From contig NC_088306.1 of NCBI RefSeq assembly GCF_032854445.1, positions 17,517,764 through 17,581,763 on the forward strand: 64,000 nucleotides of DNA. Reading direction: 5' to 3'. The notes under the pieces are model-generated. The model did not search any database. It was not told the DNA's origin and saw only the letters and a program-made list of their open reading frames with translations. Every line of letters begins with the position of its first letter. Within the stretch, counting starts at the first letter, position 1. Position numbers and translations under genes: made by a program. Source of the DNA: Liolophura sinensis (Eukaryota; Mollusca; Polyplacophora; Chitonida; Chitonidae). Below, one piece after another: positions 58,901 to 64,000 of the stretch.

Positions 58901-61900
58901 TGCCCATAAACTGATCATCGAATTAGTGAAAAATTCTTCAGTTTGGATTTGTCATTTTGTGATTTATAAATCGACATACATGTGGGAAGGTTTGTCAGTA
59001 ACTTGCCAAAGGGTTGGTGGTTTACGCTTGGCACTTTGGTCTTCTCTGCCCATAAACTGAACATCATATTAGTGAAAAATTCTTCAGTTTGGCTTTGTCA
59101 TTTTGTGATTTATAAATCACATATATGTATGTGGTTTGTGAGTAACTTGTCAAAGGGTTGGTAGTTTATGTTTGGTATTTTGGTCTCCTCTGCCCATAAA
59201 CTGAACATCATATTAGTGAAAAATTCTTCAGTTTGGCTTTTGTCATTTTGTGATTTGTTAATCACATACATGTGGGAAGGTTTGTCAGTAACTTGCCAAA
59301 GGGTTTCTGGTTTACCCTTGACACTTTAACCTCCTCCACCTATAAACTGATTATCGTATTGGTGAAAAATTTTTGAGTATGGCATTTGGCAGTTTGTGAT
59401 TTTTAAATCACATGCATGTACATGTGGGAAGGTTTGTCAGTAACTTGCCAAAGGGTTGGTGGTTTACCCTTGACACTTTAGCCTCCTGAAAAAATGAGGT
59501 TGTAAAATTCTTCAGTTTGGCATTTTTCACAAATATTTACAATGAACAGTATGACGAACTTAAAGTCTAAGGATGTTTATATTGACTCAGGCTGATGTCT
59601 GTACTATTAACTCGAGATGTGTCTGAATACATTACATAGATGTGTTAGTGTGAATTTCATACAAGTGTCATCTGTGCTTGATCCACAGGAATCAAAGTTC
59701 AAGGAAACAGGTGTGATTACCCCTGAAGAGGTATGTTAAATATAGTGGTTGCCATACGGACCAATGAAAAATGTAGACCTAAAATTTCTCCCAGAAAAAG
59801 GCATTTTTGAGGCAAATGAATGTCAGAAAATATTATTTTTGGTGCTGAAAAATTACAATTTTCCAATAGAATACCATTCAGTGTTCCAAGCAAACCTGAA
59901 AACACCTTTCTAAAATCAGTGGAACTGTCAGAATCAGGAAAAATGGGCAAATTAGACATGGACAAAATTTAAGGAAAACAAGAGTTATATCCAGAATTTT
60001 GTGTAGAGGACTTCAATTCCACATTTTGTGTTAATTGAAAGGCATTTGAAAAAAGTAGGTTCCATTCAGTTAAATACAATTTCCTAAAATAGGAAAGAAG
60101 CATTTTTAAAAAGGCAATCAATTTAAGGATTTAATCTTTCCTACCAATTTTTTCATGATGTTTGAGAAAAGACAAATTGAGACCATGCAGCACATATATA
60201 CATCATAGGAGCCACAGATAGGACCATCTGATCACAAATAGCCTTATTTGCAGAGCCATGGATTCATTTGCTGTTTAATTGTGTTTCAGTTTGTGGCAGC
60301 TGGTGATCACCTTGTCCACCACTGTCCCACCTGGCAGTGGGCTGCAGGCGATGAAACCAAGACAAAACCTTACCTCCCTAAAGATAAACAATTCCTCATC
60401 ACTAGAAATGGTATGTAGTTGTATAGGCTTCATATAACCTATATATTTGTGTTTATGATGATGTATTTGTATATTACATTATTCATGACCCAACTGACAA
60501 TTATTATTCGTAATAGTTTGTGATTTGATGTCACTCAAAGTGAACTTGAAAAGGTCAAATGGTGGGGAATCATCTCTTTGGGGGGTTTTAACAACAACGT
60601 TGATCTTTGTACATAAGTGACATTAAATCAAAGAGATATTACCACTGGATCAGTCACAGGCGTTATTTTATCTTCTTACATGCAACAGGTACTTCTGTCT
60701 TCTGTATTTATGGCTATAAGATCTTCTCACCTATCATGTTAACTGTAACTAGTCATGATTTAAAATGAAATACCCTAAATGAGCTAAAATTTCACCCACA
60801 GTAGTGCATTTTTAGAGGCCAGTAAATGTTACAAATATTATTTTGTAGTGCTGAAACTTTCAGTAGAATATTATCCCATGTTCCAAGCAAACCTGACAAC
60901 ACCTTTCTAAAATCAATAGAACTCTCAGAATCAGGAAATGTGGGCAAGTTAATCATGGATGAAATTTATTGTCATTTAGGGTATGAATGTTAACATGTTT
61001 TAAGTTTAATGTTTACCTTTCCAGGACATAATTTTTCAACAAAAAAAAGGAAAGGGAAGAAAACCTGTTATATAAGATAGTGTCTATATTGCAGCATGTT
61101 TGTGTTTAGCATGTTTAATGAAGTGGACTGCCAAATTTTGGTGTGTTTCAGGAGTAATTTACAGTTAGCAGACATTACATTAAGTGCTGTAATTTAATAC
61201 TTCCTCCAATGCAACATTTAGTTTCCTTGTTCCAATATTGTATATTGTATTATGTAACAATCCTTGTCTTCCTGTGAATTCATGTCCCACTCAAGGGGGA
61301 AAGATTAAAGACATTATAGGATCCAATGCTCCGAAATATTTGTGTTGGCTTCTGTCTAACTATCCTAAGGAGACATACTGAGTGTGAGATATATCCGGGT
61401 GCAGCACAATGACCCAGAAGCCTCTCACCAATGCGGTCGCTGTGAGTTGAAGTCCATCTCATGCTGGCTTCCTCTCCGGCCTTACGTGGGAAGGTCCTGA
61501 TTTATTCCCTGGTCTCTGCCGGGTTTCCTCCCACCGTAATGCTGGTTGCCGTCTTATAAGTGAAATATTCTTGAGTACGGCATATAACACCAATCGATTA
61601 AATAAATAAATAAAAGATAGATCCAGAGTTAAATATTTAAATTTAATCTTTATTTTTATTTCAATTTTTGCACGTGTACAATGTAGTGCCATGTTACAAA
61701 CGGGTCAAGCAAATGGATAACCATCAGGAAGACCAAGAGAAAGTAATAGAGGAGGAGGATGGGGATGGAGGATGGGTGGACACACACCATTATGCAGGTA
61801 ATGTAACTACAGTGTATGAGTGTCACACATCATTAAGCAGGTAATGTGATGATAGGTGGACACATCATTATGCAGGTAATGTAATGATAAATGGACACAC

Positions 61901-63901
61901 ATCATTATGTGAGTAATGTAATGATAGGTGGTCACACATCATTATGTGAGTAATGTAATGATAGGTGGACAATATACATCATTACACAGGTTAAGTAATG
62001 ATAGGTGAACACACATCATTATACAGGTAATGCAATGATAGGTGGACAATACACATTATGCAGGTAATGTAATGATAGGTGAATGCACATCGTTATGCAA
62101 GTGATGTAATGATAGGTGGACACACGTCGTTATGCAGGTGATGTAATGATAGGTGGACACACATCATTATACAGGTAATGTAATGATAGGTGAACACACA
62201 TCATTATACAGGTGATGTAATGATAGGTGGACGCACATTGTTATGCAGGTAATGTAATGAGAGATGGACACACATCATTATGCAGGTAATGTAATGATAG
62301 GTGGACACATATCATTATACAGGTAATGTAATGATAGGTGGACACACATCATTATACAGGCAATGTAATGATAGGTGAACATACATCATTACACAGGTAA
62401 TGTAATGATAGATGGACACACATCATTACACAGGTAATGTAATGATAGATGGACACACATCATTACACAGGTAATGTAATGATAGGTGGACAAACATCAT
62501 TATACAGGTAATGCAGTGATAGATGGACACACATCATTACACAGGTAGTGTAACGATAGGTGGACACACATCATTACACAGGTAGTGTAACAATAGGTGG
62601 ACAATACACATTATTCAGGTAATGTAATGATAGGTGAATACACATCACTATGCAAGTGATGTAATGATAGGTGAATGCACATTGTTATGCAGGTAATGTA
62701 ATGAGAGATGGACACACATCATTATGCAGGTAATGTAATGATAGGTGGACACATATCATTATACAGGTAATGTAATGATAGGTGAACATACATCATTACA
62801 CAGGTAATGTAATGATAGATGGACACACATCATTACACAGGTAATGTAATGATAGATGGACACACATCATTACACAGGTAATGTAATGATAGGTGGACAA
62901 ACATCATTACACAGGTAATGTAATGATAGGTGGACAAACATCATTATACAGGTAATGCAGTGATAGATGGACACACATCATTACACAGGTAGTGTAACGA
63001 TAGGTGGACACACATCGTTACACAAGTAGTGTAACAATAGGTGGACAATACACATTATTCAGGTAATGTAATGATAGGTGAATGCACATCACTATGCAAG
63101 TGATGTAATGATAGGTGGACACACATCGTTATGCAAGTGATGTAATGATAGGTGAACACACATCGTTATGCAGGTGATGTAATGATAGGTGGACACACAT
63201 CATTATACAGGTAATGTAATGATAGGTGAACAAACATCATTATACAGGTAATGTAATGAGAGGTGGACACACATCATCATGCAGGTAATGTAATGATAGG
63301 TGGACACACATCATTATACAGGTAATGTAATGATAGGTGGACACACATCATTATACAGGCAATGTAATGATAGGTGAACATACATCATTACACAGGTAAT
63401 GTAATGATAGATGGACACACATCATTACACAGGTAATGTAATGATAGATGGACACACATCATTACACAGGTAATGTAATGATAGGTGGACAAACATCATT
63501 ACACAGGTAGTGTAACAATAGGTGGACACACATCATTACACGGGTAGTGTAACAATAGGTGGACACACATCGTTATGCAGGTGATGTTATGATAGGTGGA
63601 CACACATCCGTATACAGGTGATGTAATGAGAGATGGACACACATCGTTATGCAGGTAATGTAATGATAGGTGAACACACGTCATTATGCAGGTAATGTAA
63701 TGATAGATGGACACACATCATTATACAGGTAATGTAATGATAGGTGTACACACATATACATATATAATGGGTTTATCAGAAGAGATTACTGATCAAATTT
63801 CAGCGAATTTGCATACATGTTCTAGTAATTGTGATATTCTTGCAGATTCCACGACAACATCAGTACAAGAATCCATAGCAGAGATGACACTAGATTCAAA
63901 A
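55869..63901 (+). CDS. ATG3: ATG3, E2-like autophagy conjugating enzyme, N-terminal part
   Basis: Five exons (55869-55940, 59689-59730, 60290-60410, 61687-61797, 63846-63901) encode the first 134 residues; the gene runs off the right edge. ATG3 receives ATG8-family proteins (LC3/GABARAP) from ATG7 and transfers them to phosphatidylethanolamine on growing autophagosome membranes. [19 protein letters not shown] is the N-terminal amphipathic helix that senses curved membrane. [20 protein letters not shown] and HHCPTWQW open the E2-like core. [10 protein letters not shown] and [15 protein letters not shown] match human ATG3 closely. The acidic segment just after is the start of the flexible region that binds ATG7. 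The catalytic cysteine and the C-terminal motifs lie outside the window. Introns carry extensive arrays. Confidence 0.97.
56428..56562 (-). mobile_element. SINE family 1, 5'-truncated
   Basis: Reverse tail 'tttatttgattggtgtttta' and body 'ccagcattatggtgagagaa', ending 'accagccacaggtcaac'. Confidence 0.88.
57134..57193 (+). mobile_element. SINE family 1 tail fragment
   Basis: 'ccgatctgataagtgaaata' and 'ttcttgggtacaccaatcaa' followed by AAATAAATAAATAAA. Confidence 0.75.
57600..59510. repeat. Satellite array, unit about 143 bp, derived from SINE family 1
   Basis: About 13 copies. Each unit carries 'gggaaggtttgtcagtaact', 'ggtctcctctgcccataaac' and 'attagtgaaaaattcttcag'. These align in order with the SINE body and tail segments 'gggaaggtctgccagcaacc', 'ggtttcctcccaccataatg' and 'gtataagtgaaatattcttg'. 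Two variants (with 'cttgtcaaagggttggtagt' or 'tgccgaagggttggtggttt') are interspersed. Open frames on both strands follow from the repeat and are not genes. Confidence 0.93.
59689..59730 (+). CDS. ATG3: ATG3 exon 2
   Basis: A 42-nt exon behind 'cttgatccacag' encodes [14 protein letters not shown], with donor GAG|gtatgt. Phase 0 at both ends. Confidence 0.96.
59760..59972. mobile_element. MITE family M2, eroded copy
   Basis: The interior 'tgttccaagcaaacctgaaa' and 'acacctttctaaaatcagtg' matches the copy at 60771-60983. The ends ('agacctaaaatttctcccag', 'ggacaaaatttaagg') are diverged. Lies in ATG3 intron 2. Confidence 0.7.
60290..60410 (+). CDS. ATG3: ATG3 exon 3
   Basis: The acceptor 'aattgtgtttcag' precedes [20 protein letters not shown]. 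The exon ends [10 protein letters not shown] plus one base at donor AATG|gtatgt. Confidence 0.97.
60771..60983. mobile_element. MITE family M2
   Basis: The ends 'taccctaaatgagctaaaat' and 'atttattgtcatttagggta' form imperfect inverted repeats bounded by TA. It has no coding capacity. Confidence 0.75.
61397..61614 (+). mobile_element. SINE family 1, slightly truncated
   Basis: From 'gtgcagcacaatgacccaga' through B box and body (with a short deletion after 'gtgggaaggtc') to 'tattcttgagtacggcatat' and an AAAT-repeat tail. Confidence 0.92.
61687..61797 (+). CDS. ATG3: ATG3 exon 4
   Basis: The acceptor 'gtgtacaatgtag' precedes [20 protein letters not shown]. The exon ends [16 protein letters not shown] plus one base at donor GCAG|gtaatg. 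Its last 27 nt ('gatgggtggacacacaccat' and 'tatgcag') are the founder-like copy of the array that follows. Confidence 0.96.
61798..63755. repeat. 37-bp minisatellite, about 50 copies, repeating the exon 4 donor junction
   Basis: The unit is 'gataggtggacacacatcat' followed by 'tatgcaggtaatgtaat'. The exon 4/intron 4 junction itself matches the unit at 34 of 37 positions. Most units keep CAG|GTAATG; some have caggcaatg, caagtgatg or caggtgatg. A longer pattern of about 440 bp (12 units) is visible when 62255-62690 is compared with 62698-63110. It fills nearly all of ATG3 intron 4. Confidence 0.97.
63846..63901 (+). CDS. ATG3: ATG3 exon 5
   Basis: The acceptor 'gtgatattcttgcag' precedes [19 protein letters not shown], with donor AAA|gtaagt. 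It aligns with the region of human ATG3 containing ITLENK. The intron after it runs off the window. Confidence 0.93.
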
Positions 63902-64000
63902 GTAAGTGAGTGATTGTGAAGTTATGTTTTATTGGCATTTGGCCATTTGTTTTACAATATCATGGTGCTGTTGACTACATTATTGGTTAAATGCGATGAA

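Larger units (their letters stand above)
55941..59688 (+). other. ATG3 intron 1
   Basis: A 3.7-kb intron holding a SINE family 1 copy (56428), a SINE tail (57134) and the roughly 143-bp satellite array at 57600-59510. Confidence 0.9.
60411..61686 (+). other. ATG3 intron 3
   Basis: A 1.3-kb intron with MITE M2 (60771) and a SINE family 1 copy (61397) whose end lies about 70 bp before the exon 4 acceptor. Confidence 0.9.

Noticed and set aside
57637-59164. Multiple 60-105 codon frames on both strands ([13 protein letters not shown]-type and [13 protein letters not shown]-type)
   Set aside because: They repeat with the 143-bp satellite and occur on both strands, so they are repeat translations.

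Overview
This is a stretch of eukaryotic nuclear DNA from an invertebrate animal, most likely a mollusc or another lophotrochozoan. The evidence is GT-AG spliced genes with small exons and introns of up to 6 kb, many copies of a tRNA-headed SINE whose tail reads 'attcttgagtacggcgtaaa', a high density of 'acatgtac' motifs, and a Shark-type SH2-ankyrin-SH2 tyrosine kinase, a family known from invertebrates and missing from vertebrates. I cannot name the species.

Six protein-coding genes were rebuilt by joining exons at consensus splice sites with matching phase. From left to right: (1) the 5' part of a Shark-like tyrosine kinase gene (minus strand, four coding exons between 1875 and 11473, continuing off the left edge); (2) RNF7/RBX2, the RING subunit of cullin-RING ligases (plus, 11782-15790, complete), head to head with Shark across about 308 bp; (3) a phospholipid scramblase (minus, 35721-24415, seven coding exons, 286 aa, complete, with a probable untranslated first exon near 39135-39250); (4) a beta-tubulin (minus, 44797-41639, two coding exons, 451 aa, unusual C-terminal tail); (5) an mTERF-family mitochondrial protein (plus, 49802-51480, two coding exons, 485 aa, probable untranslated first exon near 48000); (6) ATG3, the E2-like autophagy enzyme (plus, first five coding exons 55869-63901, running off the right edge). 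The genes do not form a functional cluster. They are housekeeping or signalling genes set in repeat-rich DNA.

The non-coding DNA is dominated by repeats. SINE family 1 has about 25 copies or fragments on both strands, some with target-site duplications. SINE family 2 is about 350 bp, has a different tRNA-like head and is present in several copies. At least three small terminal-inverted-repeat families, two short palindromic elements and about ten tandem arrays (units of roughly 25 to 145 bp) are also present. Several arrays lie next to splice sites. Three can be traced to a source inside the window: the 37-bp array in ATG3 intron 4 repeats the exon 4/intron 4 junction itself, the roughly 143-bp array in ATG3 intron 1 is a diverged SINE family 1 tail, and the 38-bp array at 26565-26936 is a piece of SINE family 2. 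These are the most interesting features here. I saw no rRNA genes, CRISPR arrays, prokaryotic features or intact autonomous transposons.
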